Shown here: positions 1 to 6,943 of the stretch, piece after piece
Position numbering within the stretch: position 1 is the stretch's first letter
Layout of the letters: each line of letters begins with the position of its first letter
Assembly (NCBI GenBank): GCA_030839105.1
Contig: JAUZEI010000416.1
Location: 1 to 7,567, forward strand
Direction of reading: 5' to 3'
Source: Actinomycetota bacterium
Lineage (GTDB): Bacteria; Actinomycetota; Acidimicrobiia; IMCC26256; PALSA-610
DNA length: 7,567 nt
Translations under genes and position numbers: made by a program
Notes under the pieces: model-generated
What the model was told of the DNA's origin: nothing
Seen by the model: only the letters and a program-made list of their open reading frames with translations
Databases searched by the model: none

Positions 1-2268
1 GCCCGGCCGGCGCCGCGGCAGGAGCAGCGCACGCGCCGCGTTCTCACGGAACTTCGACGCGAACAGCGACGTGTTCGGGAGCCCGGCGACGAGCAGTTCG
101 TCGATCTCGTCGGGTTCGGGGAGCAACAGCTCGGTCGCGACGTCGTCGAGCGATTCGGGCAGGCGCAGGATGATCCCGTCGTCGCTCCACAGGACCTGGA
201 CCGGGAGATCGGCGCGCGCCAGACGCTCTTCGATCGCGAGCGCCCAGGGCGCGTGCACGCGCGAGCCGAACGGCGTGAGAATGCAGACCCTCCAGTCGCC
301 GATCTCGTCGGGGAACCGCTCGATGACGATCGTGCGGTCGTCGGGAATTGCGCCGGTCGACTCGGCCTGCTCATCGAGATACATGCGGAGGTTCGAGGCG
401 GCGCGCGCGTCGAGGCCCCCCTCCTGCAGGATCGATTCGGCCTTCGGGCCGTCAACCGCGCGCAGCTCGCGCACGAGTCCGCCGAGGGCGCGGCCGAGCT
501 CCAGCGGCCGCCCGGGCCGGTCGCCCTTCCAGAACGGCGTCTTCGCGGGCTCACCGGGGGCGGGCGTGACGACCACCCGGTCGACAGTGATCTCCTCGAT
601 GCGCCACGTGGACGCGCCGAGCACGAAGCACTCGCCGACCCGGCTCTCGTAGACCATCTCCTCGTCGAGCTCGCCGACCCGGCCGCCGTCGGGGAGGAAG
701 ACACCGAACAGGCCGCGATCGGGGATCGTGCCGCCGCTCTGCACCGCGACACTCTGCGCACCTTCGCGCGCGCGAAGGCGTCCCGCCACGCGATCCCACA
801 CGACGCGCGGTCGCAGCCCGCTGAACCGGTCGGACGGATAGCGCCCGGCGAGCATGTCGAGCGTCTCCCGGAACGCGTCCTCGGATAGCTCGGCGAAGTT
901 CGCGCACCGTCGGACCAGCGCGTAGAGGTCGTCTACGCCCCACTCGTCGATCGCCACCGTCGCCACGATCTGTTGGGCCAGCACGTCGAGCGGGTTGCGC
1001 GGGTAACGCATCTCCTCGACGAGACCCTCGCGCATGCGCCGCACGACGATCGCGGCTTCCAGGAGATCGCCGCGGTACTTCGGGAAGATCTTGCCGGTGC
1101 TCGGTTCGCCGACCTGGTGGCCGGCCCGACCGACCCGTTGGATACCCCGTGCGACCGATCCCGGTGACTCGACGAGCACGACCAGGTCGACGGTGCCCAT
1201 GTCGATACCGAGCTCGAGACTCGACGTGGCGACGATGCCCCGGAGCCGGCCCTCCTTCAGCTCGGACTCGACCTGTACGCGTTGCTCGCGTGCGAGTGAG
1301 CCGTGATGCGCACGCACGAGCTCTTCTCCGGCGAGCTCGTTGAGACTGGCCGCGAGCCGTTCCGCGAGCCGGCGGGCGTTGCAGAACACGATCGTGGTGC
1401 GGTGCGCGCGGATCAACTCGAGGATGCGCGGGTGGACGTGCGGCCAGATGCTGCTGTGCGCTTCGGGGTCGTCGAGCCCGAGCGCGCCCGCGGTGGCGCC
1501 GGACGCGGCCGAGTGCGCGCCCGGCTCGTTCATGTCGTCGACCGGAACGATCACCTCGACGTCGAGCGCCTTGCGCGAACCCGCGTCGACGACCGAGACC
1601 GGACGCTGCCCGTGTGCGGCGAATCCCCCGAGGAAGCGTGCGATCTCGTCGAGGGGGCGCTGCGTGGCGGAAAGACCGATGCGTTGCGGCGGTTTGTCGG
1701 TGATCGCCTCGAGGCGCTCGAGCGAGAGCATGAGGTGCGCGCCCCGCTTCGTCGGCGCGAGGGCATGGATCTCGTCGATGATCACCGTCTCGACGCCGCG
1801 CAACGTCTCGCGGGCCCGGGAGGTGAGCATCAGGTACAGCGACTCGGGGGTGGTGATCAGGATGTCGGGCGGGTTCCGGACGAGCTTTTGGCGTTCCTTG
1901 GCGGGTGTGTCGCCGGTCCGCATGGCGACCACCGGCGCCTCGAAGGCGTCACCGATGCGTTCGGCGGCAAGCGTGATCCCCGCGAGCGGCGACCGGAGGT
2001 TCTTCTCGACGTCGAATGCCAGCGCTCGCAGCGGCGAGACGTAGAGGACACGACACCGGCGGTCCTTGGCGGGGCGGGGCGTGACGCCGAGCTGGTCGAT
2101 CGCCCAGAGGAACGCGGCGAGCGTCTTGCCCGACCCGGTCGGGGCCAGGAGGAGCGTGTGGTCGCCGTTTGCGATCGCGGGCCAGCCCTTCACCTGGGCA
2201 TCGGTGGGCGCGGCGAAGCTGGTCTCGAACCAGGCCCGCACGGGCGCACTGAAGCGGTCCAGCGCCAT
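1..2268 (-). CDS. lhr: Lhr-family ATP-dependent DNA helicase, C-terminus cut by window edge
   Basis: Superfamily 2 3'-5' DNA helicase of the Lhr (large helicase-related) type, a DNA repair helicase characterised in mycobacteria. The 756 visible codons contain, in order: Walker A APTGSGKT (residues 42-49), motif Ia region VSPLRAL (77-83), TTPESL (139-144), Walker B DEIH (165-168), motif III SAT (200-202), motif V ATSSLELGID (347-356) and motif VI QRVGRAGH (377-384). Then come the Lhr-specific segments PRNPLDVLAQQI, MLAGRYPSDRF, GGTIPDRG, VGELDEEMVYE and FWKGD, which belong to the winged-helix and Lhr-core domain that sets this family apart from other DEAD/DEAH helicases. The last visible residues (FRENAARALLLPRRRPG) match the interior of the family, so roughly half of a typical ~1500-aa actinobacterial protein is missing to the left; short Lhr-core forms also exist. 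The ATG at 2268-2266 is the only usable start, because an in-frame TGA lies 15 codons upstream with no GTG or TTG between. No clear Shine-Dalgarno sequence is seen. The gene diverges from the cysteine-cluster gene. Confidence 0.95.
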   Translation of the reverse strand, partial: MALDRFSAPVRAWFETSFAAPTDAQVKGWPAIANGDHTLLLAPTGSGKTLAAFLWAIDQLGVTPRPAKDRRCRVLYVSPLRALAFDVEKNLRSPLAGITLAAERIGDAFEAPVVAMRTGDTPAKERQKLVRNPPDILITTPESLYLMLTSRARETLRGVETVIIDEIHALAPTKRGAHLMLSLERLEAITDKPPQRIGLSATQRPLDEIARFLGGFAAHGQRPVSVVDAGSRKALDVEVIVPVDDMNEPGAHSAASGATAGALGLDDPEAHSSIWPHVHPRILELIRAHRTTIVFCNARRLAERLAASLNELAGEELVRAHHGSLAREQRVQVESELKEGRLRGIVATSSLELGIDMGTVDLVVLVESPGSVARGIQRVGRAGHQVGEPSTGKIFPKYRGDLLEAAIVVRRMREGLVEEMRYPRNPLDVLAQQIVATVAIDEWGVDDLYALVRRCANFAELSEDAFRETLDMLAGRYPSDRFSGLRPRVVWDRVAGRLRAREGAQSVAVQSGGTIPDRGLFGVFLPDGGRVGELDEEMVYESRVGECFVLGASTWRIEEITVDRVVVTPAPGEPAKTPFWKGDRPGRPLELGRALGGLVRELRAVDGPKAESILQEGGLDARAASNLRMYLDEQAESTGAIPDDRTIVIERFPDEIGDWRVCILTPFGSRVHAPWALAIEERLARADLPVQVLWSDDGIILRLPESLDDVATELLLPEPDEIDELLVAGLPNTSLFASKFRENAARALLLPRRRPG

Positions 2269-2514
2269 GAGGTCACGGTATCGCCGGGGTGAGACGGTGT
2301 AGCCCCCGAATCATCCGTTCATCGGTTTCCGACGAGGGTGCAACGATGCCGACGTGGAGCTTCCGGGGGGTGCCGCGGCGATGATCGACCGGTTCTGGAC
2401 GCGTGCGACCAAGCCGTTGTGAGCCCCGTGACGTGGGCGATCCTCGCGTATGACGCGATCACAGTGCGGGGCCGGCGGCGACGTCGACACCGGACCCGCG
2501 CGAGGCTGGAACGG
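2269..2514. promoter_or_regulatory. Divergent spacer between lhr and the cysteine-cluster gene
   Basis: This 246-bp stretch must hold the promoters of both flanking genes. The only suggestive element is TATGAC at 2449-2454, a possible -10 hexamer 60 bases before the rightward ATG, but no good -35 sequence sits at normal spacing. The rightward reading frame stays open through most of the spacer (back to a GTG at 2338), with in-frame GTG codons at 2419 and 2428. That extension encodes a strongly basic, arginine-rich stretch unlike the downstream protein, so I treat it as non-coding. Short stop-bounded frames here, such as a 13-codon one from ATG 2381, have no supporting features. Confidence 0.35.
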
Positions 2515-3210
2515 ATGAACGACGCAACGTCGCCGAATCCCGGGGCCGAGGATACGGACGAGGAGAAGGCGAACGAAGAGAAGGTGAACGAAGAGAAGGT
2601 GAACGGAGCCGAACTGCCGGCGGGTGAGTTCGCGGCGTGGCTCGCCGGTATGCAGGCCGCGATCCGCGGTGAGCAGGAATCGGATGTGCCGTGCGGAGCA
2701 TGCACTGCGTGTTGCACCTCGTCCCAGTTCGTGCGCATCGAACCGGACGAGACCGAAACGCTCGCGCACATTCCGAATGAGTTGTTGTTCCCCGCGCCGC
2801 GCGCGCCCCGCGGTCACGTGCTGATGGGCTACGACGAACGCGGACACTGCCCGATGCTCGTCGACGGCAAGTGCTCCATCTACGCCCACCGTCCCCGCAC
2901 CTGTCGCGCCTACGACTGCCGGATCTTTCCCGCGACGGGTGTAGAGGTGGATGCCGACGACGACACGAAAGTCGCGATCGGCTTGCAGTCGCGCCGCTGG
3001 CGGTTCAGCTTTCCCACCGATCGCGATCGGGTCGCGCACGAAGCGACGCGCGCGGCCGCGGCGTCCCTCCGCGAACGCGACGACGCGCCCCTCAATGCGA
3101 CCGGGCTCGCAGTTCTCGCAATCGAGAGCGGCGACTCGTCGGTGGTGCACGGCGAGGACACCTCGCCCCCGAAGACGACCTCGAGATCCCCCACCCTCGA
3201 AGAGTCGTAG
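2515..3210 (+). CDS. YkgJ-family cysteine-cluster (CxxCxxCC) protein
   Basis: The 231-aa product belongs to the YkgJ / 'Fe-S-cluster containing protein' family (Pfam CxxCxxCC), whose members bind a metal or Fe-S cluster and mostly have no assigned function. The signature is CGACTACC (C60, C63, C66, C67). It is followed by GHCPML (C112), GKCSIYAHRPRTCRAYDC (C120, C130, C135) and a C-terminal region with no recognised motif. All eight cysteines typical of the family are present, so the site looks intact. Residues 1-50 form an acidic, low-complexity leader with an EEKVN repeat and are unlikely to be part of the fold. No signal peptide or membrane segment is seen, so it is probably cytosolic. I chose ATG 2515 because it is the first ATG in frame and has GAGG at 2502-2505, nine bases upstream. 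GTG starts at 2419 and 2428 would add about 30 basic residues. It diverges from lhr and converges on the aminopeptidase gene, so it is probably monocistronic. Confidence 0.85.
   Translation: MNDATSPNPGAEDTDEEKANEEKVNEEKVNGAELPAGEFAAWLAGMQAAIRGEQESDVPCGACTACCTSSQFVRIEPDETETLAHIPNELLFPAPRAPRGHVLMGYDERGHCPMLVDGKCSIYAHRPRTCRAYDCRIFPATGVEVDADDDTKVAIGLQSRRWRFSFPTDRDRVAHEATRAAAASLRERDDAPLNATGLAVLAIESGDSSVVHGEDTSPPKTTSRSPTLEES
2560..2604 (+). repeat. Three 15-bp tandem repeats coding EEKAN-EEKVN-EEKVN
   Basis: Units lie at 2560-2574, 2575-2589 and 2590-2604. Copies two and three are identical (GAAGAGAAGGTGAAC). The first differs by GAG for GAA and GCG for GTG. The repeat is in frame within the acidic leader of the cysteine-cluster protein and is AG-rich compared with its surroundings. 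It probably expanded by replication slippage, and copy-number change would keep the frame. Confidence 0.9.
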
Positions 3211-3217
3211 TGCGACC

Positions 3218-3247
3218 GGGCCGTACCACTCGCGGTACCTCGGGCCC
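3218..3247. terminator. Possible bidirectional hairpin in a convergent gap
   Basis: GTACC (3223-3227) can pair with GGTAC (3234-3238) around a 6-base loop. GGGCC (3218-3222) can extend the stem with GGCCC (3243-3247) if CTCG (3239-3242) bulges out. It starts seven bases after the stop of the cysteine-cluster gene and lies about 70 bases beyond the stop of the convergent aminopeptidase gene, where a shared terminator would be expected. There is no T-run on either side, so an intrinsic terminator of the classic kind is not shown. Confidence 0.3.
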
Positions 3248-3318
3248 TCACGCCGGCGCGACCGTCGCGATGCTCTTTCCCGACGACGGTATTCCAAGAC
3301 CGTTCGTGGAAGAGGCTC

Positions 3319-5826
3319 CTAGCCCGCCTGCAAGAGCGCGGCGGCGAATCGGTCGCGCTCGCGGGCGACCGTTGCGCGATGGACCTGCAGGCGTTCCATG
3401 TGCTGCGCGATCGTGCGACCGCCCGCTGCGACGGGATGCGTATCGACGAAGTTCATGACGTCGTCGGCGACACGGTCTTCGACGAGCCACGTCGTGCCCT
3501 CGATCACCCTCGGGATGAGCGACGGGCTGAACCGCGCCTGCACCAGGTCCCAGTGGTCGCGTACAAACGCCCACGCCGCGGGACCGTGCTCGCGATTGCG
3601 CAGCGCGCGCTGGACGACGAACGGGCCGTTCTGGGCCCGGATCGCGTCCGAGAGCGCGAGCTCGACCGCGCGCAGCACGAGCGCCTCGTCGGGGAAGTCG
3701 CCCAGCGAATACAGGTAGCGGAGCTGCTCCTGCGGGTTCGAGGTCTTGGCCGCCCGGGAGATGAACTCGTCGAACTCGTCGGCGGTGCCGTTGCCGGCGA
3801 CGACACTGATCGCCGCGGCCTGGACGTCGGCGTCGGCGCCGCCCCGTTCGTAGATCTCGCGCGCCCGGGCGATCATCTCCGGGTCCTTCGCGGTGGAGCC
3901 GAGCACGTTGACGAGCAGGCCGCGCAGCTGGCGCGTGCGGTCGTCGTCAAAGCGCTCGTCCCAGCCGAGGCGCTGCATCGTGGGCCGGACGATCTTCGCG
4001 ATCTCGGCGCGCATGCGCTCCAGCGCGTCGCCTTCGACGAGCCGGGCGGTAGCGCGCAGATGGCCGATCACGACCCGCCAGACGACGGGGTCGGCTTCAT
4101 CGGCAAAGCGACGGGCGCACGTCAGGAGCTCCGCCGCGGTCGCGTCGCCGGCGAGGACCGATGCCCACAGGTCGTCGACGAGCGCAAACCGTTCCAACGG
4201 CTGCAGCACGCCGCCGTCGAGCAGCGCGGCCCGCGACTCGGTGTTGTACGCGACCCGGTAGAAACCTTCGCCGCCCGCGTTGAGCACCACCAGCGAATTC
4301 TCGGGTGCCTCGAGCGGCAGGGGCTGCGCGTCCGACAGCAGGGACATCGTCTGGGACGACTCCGCCGTGTGCACGCGCGCGAGCACCGGCAATACCCACT
4401 TCTCATCGTGCGGTTGGCTTCCGTACGAGAACCGCCGTTGCTCGATGACGCCGTTGTCGACGCTCACCACCGGGAACCCGGGTTGGAAGATCCAGGTGTC
4501 CATGATGCGGCGTACCGGTTTCCCCGTTGCCTCCTCCAGTGCGTCCCACAGATCGGTGGTCTCGGTGTTCGAGAGCTGGTAGCGCGCGAGATAGTGGCGA
4601 ACACCGGCGCGGAACGCGTCGGCGCCGAGCCAACGTTCGAGCATGCGCAGTACCGAGCCGCCCTTTTGGTAGGTGAGGAGGTCGAACATCCCGTCGGCGT
4701 CCTCGGGTGTGACGACCTCGTACTCCACCGTACGCGTGTGCTCCAGCGCGTCGACGTCGAGGGCGGCCGCGCGTCCGAGCGCGAACTCGTCCCACGTTTT
4801 CCACTCGGGCTTGTATGCGTCGACGCCGAGGTGCTCCATGAAGGTGGCGAACGCCTCGTTCAGCCAGATGCCGTTCCACCACTTCATCGTGACGAGGTCG
4901 CCGAACCACATGTGTGCGATCTCGTGGACGATGGTGAGCGCCGCGCCCGACATCTCGTCCAGGGTGACCTCGGCCGGATCGAGCAGCAGGCGCGTCTCGC
5001 GGAAGGTGACGCATCCGAGGTTCTCCATCGCGCCGAAGGAGAAGTCGGGGAGGGCGACGAGGTCGCACTTCTCCCCGGGATAGGGGATCCCGTAGTAGTC
5101 GGCGAAGAACTCGATCGCGAACGTGCCCACGTCGAGCGCGAATCGGGTGAGATGACCGCGCCCGGGAACGTGTGCCACGCGCACCGCGACGCCGCCCGCG
5201 TCGACCGGTTCGGTCACCTCGAGCGGACCGACGACCCATGCGACGAGATACGTCGACATCGGGATGGTCGGGCCGAATCGGACACGGACGTTGCCATCGG
5301 GGAGCTTCTCGCGGTCGACCTCGGGGCCGTTCGAGATGGCCAGCAAACCGTCGGCGACCACGACGGTGATCGCGAAGATCGCCTTGAACTCCGGCTCGTC
5401 GAAGCACGGGAACGCGGCCCGGGCGTGCGGCGCCTCGAATTGTGTCGCGGCCAGAACCCGCTCGACACCGGCCTCGTCGACGTAGGTGCTGCGGTAGAAA
5501 CCGAGCAGTCCATGGCTGATCTCGCCGTCGAACTGCAGCTCCAGCACTGCATCTCCGGCCGCCAACACCCGATTCGCGGTGATGACGATCTGCTCGCGCT
5601 CGGCGTCGATGGTGAGTGCTGCGTCGATCGGTGTCTCGCCCTGGCTGAGCTCCACGAGGGCGAGCTGCAACCCCTTCGAGTTGAGGATGATCGTGTCGGT
5701 CGGCTCGGAGAGCTCGAGCGCGATGACCACCTCCCCCGCGAACGTGGATGCCTCCAGATCGGGAGCGACCAGGAGCTCGTAGCGGCGGGGACGAGTCGAG
5801 GTGGGGAGTCGAGCGGGGTGTTTCAT
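3319..5826 (-). CDS. pepN: M1 family zinc aminopeptidase N
   Basis: This 835-aa metallo-aminopeptidase removes N-terminal residues from peptides, a late step of intracellular protein breakdown. The domain order fits the family: an N-terminal beta domain (about 1-210, starting with the typical LPTSTRPRRYELLVAPDLEA), a thermolysin-like catalytic domain (about 211-455), and a helical ERAP1-like C-terminal domain (about 500-820). The exopeptidase motif GAMEN is at 265-269. The zinc site is HEIAH (H301, H305), with the third ligand E324 in WLNEAFATF and general base E302. Y386 in the TYQKGG motif is the expected transition-state tyrosine. All key residues are present, and the length is normal for actinobacterial PepN. 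There is no signal peptide or membrane anchor, so it should be cytosolic. The start at ATG 5826 places the conserved N-terminus directly after the initiator; no strong Shine-Dalgarno sequence precedes it. It diverges from the HDOD gene across 157 bp and is probably transcribed alone. Confidence 0.96.
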   Translation of the reverse strand: MKHPARLPTSTRPRRYELLVAPDLEASTFAGEVVIALELSEPTDTIILNSKGLQLALVELSQGETPIDAALTIDAEREQIVITANRVLAAGDAVLELQFDGEISHGLLGFYRSTYVDEAGVERVLAATQFEAPHARAAFPCFDEPEFKAIFAITVVVADGLLAISNGPEVDREKLPDGNVRVRFGPTIPMSTYLVAWVVGPLEVTEPVDAGGVAVRVAHVPGRGHLTRFALDVGTFAIEFFADYYGIPYPGEKCDLVALPDFSFGAMENLGCVTFRETRLLLDPAEVTLDEMSGAALTIVHEIAHMWFGDLVTMKWWNGIWLNEAFATFMEHLGVDAYKPEWKTWDEFALGRAAALDVDALEHTRTVEYEVVTPEDADGMFDLLTYQKGGSVLRMLERWLGADAFRAGVRHYLARYQLSNTETTDLWDALEEATGKPVRRIMDTWIFQPGFPVVSVDNGVIEQRRFSYGSQPHDEKWVLPVLARVHTAESSQTMSLLSDAQPLPLEAPENSLVVLNAGGEGFYRVAYNTESRAALLDGGVLQPLERFALVDDLWASVLAGDATAAELLTCARRFADEADPVVWRVVIGHLRATARLVEGDALERMRAEIAKIVRPTMQRLGWDERFDDDRTRQLRGLLVNVLGSTAKDPEMIARAREIYERGGADADVQAAAISVVAGNGTADEFDEFISRAAKTSNPQEQLRYLYSLGDFPDEALVLRAVELALSDAIRAQNGPFVVQRALRNREHGPAAWAFVRDHWDLVQARFSPSLIPRVIEGTTWLVEDRVADDVMNFVDTHPVAAGGRTIAQHMERLQVHRATVARERDRFAAALLQAG

Positions 5827-5864
5827 CGGGTCGGAAGCGTAGGGCCCGCGAGATCCTTCTCAGG

Positions 5865-5881
5865 GGTTGTCGATTGCAACC
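5865..5881. promoter_or_regulatory. 17-bp dyad, operator-like, between pepN and the HDOD gene
   Basis: GGTTG (5865-5869) and CAACC (5877-5881) form a perfect 5-bp inverted repeat around a 7-base centre. It lies 39 bases upstream of the pepN start codon, and just left of TATACG (5884-5889), a possible -10 hexamer for the rightward HDOD gene. The position between divergent genes and the size suit a dimeric repressor site. However, a single 5-bp arm can occur by chance, and no second copy was found in the window. Confidence 0.25.
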
Positions 5882-5908
5882 GATATACGAGGAGTCCGAG
5901 ACGTACCA

Positions 5909-5947
5909 CCCACCCTGGCCACCCACCTTGGCCACCCAGCCCGGCCA
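5909..5947 (+). repeat. Three imperfect 13-bp tandem repeats upstream of the HDOD gene
   Basis: The units are CCCACCCTGGCCA (5909-5921), CCCACCTTGGCCA (5922-5934) and CCCAGCCCGGCCA (5935-5947), followed by a partial CCGGCCCGG. The first two contain the palindrome TGGCCA. The array lies in the divergent spacer, 36 to 75 bases before the HDOD start codon. It is therefore either in the leader RNA or in the promoter zone. It could also be translated if the HDOD gene began at the in-frame TTG at 5867, but the resulting proline-rich leader is not typical of the family. Confidence 0.8.
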
Positions 5948-5983
5948 CCGGCCCGGAGGTGGGCCTCAACGGGGGCGCAAACA

Positions 5984-6814
5984 ATGGCGACAGCCGAAAC
6001 AAACGACCTGATCACCGAAGTGACCCAGCTGCCCGTGCAGCCGGGCGCGGCGATGCGTCTCCTCTGGATGCTCGAGGACCCCCGCACCTCGGCGGCCGAC
6101 CTCGGACGGCTGATCGAGTCCGATCCGGCACTCTCCACTCAGGTGATCCGGCTCGCGAACACCGCGTTCTACGGTCTCTCCGGGAAGGTCTCGTCCGCGT
6201 GGCGGGCCGTGACCGTGCTGGGCCTGGCGACAGTTCGGGCCATCGCGACGACCGCCGCCTTCGACCTCTTCTCGGAGAAGGGTCGCTCCGTTCCCGCCGA
6301 CTTCTGGCCGCACTCGGTCACGACCGCCGCCGCCGCGGCCGCGATCGCGCGCCGGGTCGGCATCCAACCGAACGACGCGTTCAGCTCGGGCCTGCTCCAC
6401 GACCTCGGCGCTGCGCTCGTCTTCCGCCGCGCCCCGCGCCGTTACGACACGGTGCTCGAACTGCTCGCGGGCGATCCGACCCTTTCGCGGCTCGAGGCCG
6501 AGCGCATCGAGTTCGGCATGACTCACGCCGAAGTCGGCGCCGCGGCACTTTCGGTGATGCGCTTCCCGGCCGAGATGGTGGAAGCGATCGGCGCGCATCA
6601 CACGACTCCTTCCGAGATCACGTCGACGCTCGGTCGCGTGCTCGTCGCCGCCGACTCGGTCGCGATCGAGCTCGAGCACGTGAAGTCGGAGCAGAACGCA
6701 CCGCTCGACGAGGCCCTCGCCGCGCTCGAGATGCCCGCGGGTGCCGGCGAATCCCTGCTCGCCGAGGTGCGCGCCGACCAGGACAACCTGGCCGGCTTCC
6801 TCACCGTTCGTTAG
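5984..6814 (+). CDS. Stand-alone HDOD domain protein
   Basis: The 276-aa protein is made almost wholly of one HDOD domain (HD-related output domain), a fold used in bacterial signal transduction, often linked to cyclic-di-GMP or two-component networks. The N-terminal helical half matches the family (LPVQPGAAMRLLWMLEDP, IESDPALSTQVIRLANTAFYG, AVTVLG). The HD part carries H110, LLHDLG (H139, D140), THAEVG (H171), AHH (H195, H196) and AAD (D214). These positions mirror the metal ligands of the HD-GYP phosphodiesterases, but there is no GYP motif. There is no receiver, GAF, kinase or GGDEF domain attached, so the input must come from a partner. ATG 5984 is the only in-frame ATG before the domain; GGGGG at 5971-5975 is a weak ribosome site. 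A stronger GGAGGT at 5955-5960 is too far away (23 bases). An in-frame TTG at 5867 would add 39 proline-rich residues. The gene is probably monocistronic. The output and partners cannot be read from the sequence. Confidence 0.9.
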   Translation: MATAETNDLITEVTQLPVQPGAAMRLLWMLEDPRTSAADLGRLIESDPALSTQVIRLANTAFYGLSGKVSSAWRAVTVLGLATVRAIATTAAFDLFSEKGRSVPADFWPHSVTTAAAAAAIARRVGIQPNDAFSSGLLHDLGAALVFRRAPRRYDTVLELLAGDPTLSRLEAERIEFGMTHAEVGAAALSVMRFPAEMVEAIGAHHTTPSEITSTLGRVLVAADSVAIELEHVKSEQNAPLDEALAALEMPAGAGESLLAEVRADQDNLAGFLTVR

Positions 6815-6883
6815 CGGGCTGCCCGAGCGGCCTTGATTGGTCCCTTTGCGGCCGCGCCGCCGGACCGCTCCGCCTACGGCGCC

Positions 6884-6911
6884 CGGCGACCGGCGACCGG
6901 CGACCTTCGCC
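6884..6911. repeat. Triple 7-bp repeat with small hairpin in a convergent gap
   Basis: CGGCGAC occurs three times without change at 6884-6890, 6891-6897 and 6898-6904. The last copy also forms a short hairpin, GGCGA (6899-6903) with TCGCC (6907-6911) around a 3-base loop. It lies in the 129-bp gap between the ends of the HDOD gene and the convergent AtuA-type gene. A role in transcription termination for the leftward AtuA transcript is possible, but the stem is short and no T-run follows. The rest of the gap shows nothing clear. Confidence 0.6.
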
Positions 6912-6943
6912 TCCCCGGCCGTCGGCCCAGGTGCTCCTCGCCG

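Noticed and set aside
1303..2292. A 329-codon plus-strand open frame antisense to lhr.
   Set aside because: The opposite strand encodes all helicase motifs in unbroken order; the antisense product is charged low-complexity sequence with no recognisable domain.
2311..3297. A 328-codon minus-strand open frame opposite the cysteine-cluster gene.
   Set aside because: The plus strand carries the complete CxxCxxCC family pattern; the minus-strand product is arginine-rich and includes an LLFVHLLFVRLL-like run that is simply the complement of the 15-bp repeats.
3210..3458. A plus-strand GTG overlapping the stop of the cysteine-cluster gene (TAGTG) that opens a short frame.
   Set aside because: The frame runs into the antisense of pepN, has no ribosome site and its product has no recognisable features. 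The same TAGTG arrangement is convincing only for the AtuA pair, where a strong Shine-Dalgarno sequence and a family match support it.
5867..5983. A TTG at 5867 as an alternative HDOD start, adding 39 residues.
   Set aside because: The added segment is proline- and histidine-rich repeat translation with no family match, and no ribosome site precedes the TTG.
6815..6850. A GCCCGAGCGGCC stretch that resembles the D-arm of a tRNA-Ser or tRNA-Leu.
   Set aside because: There is no anticodon stem, no T-arm GGTTCGAATC-like sequence and no acceptor pairing nearby. The CGGGC/GCCCG pairing at 6815-6825 leaves a one-base loop, so it is not a credible terminator either.
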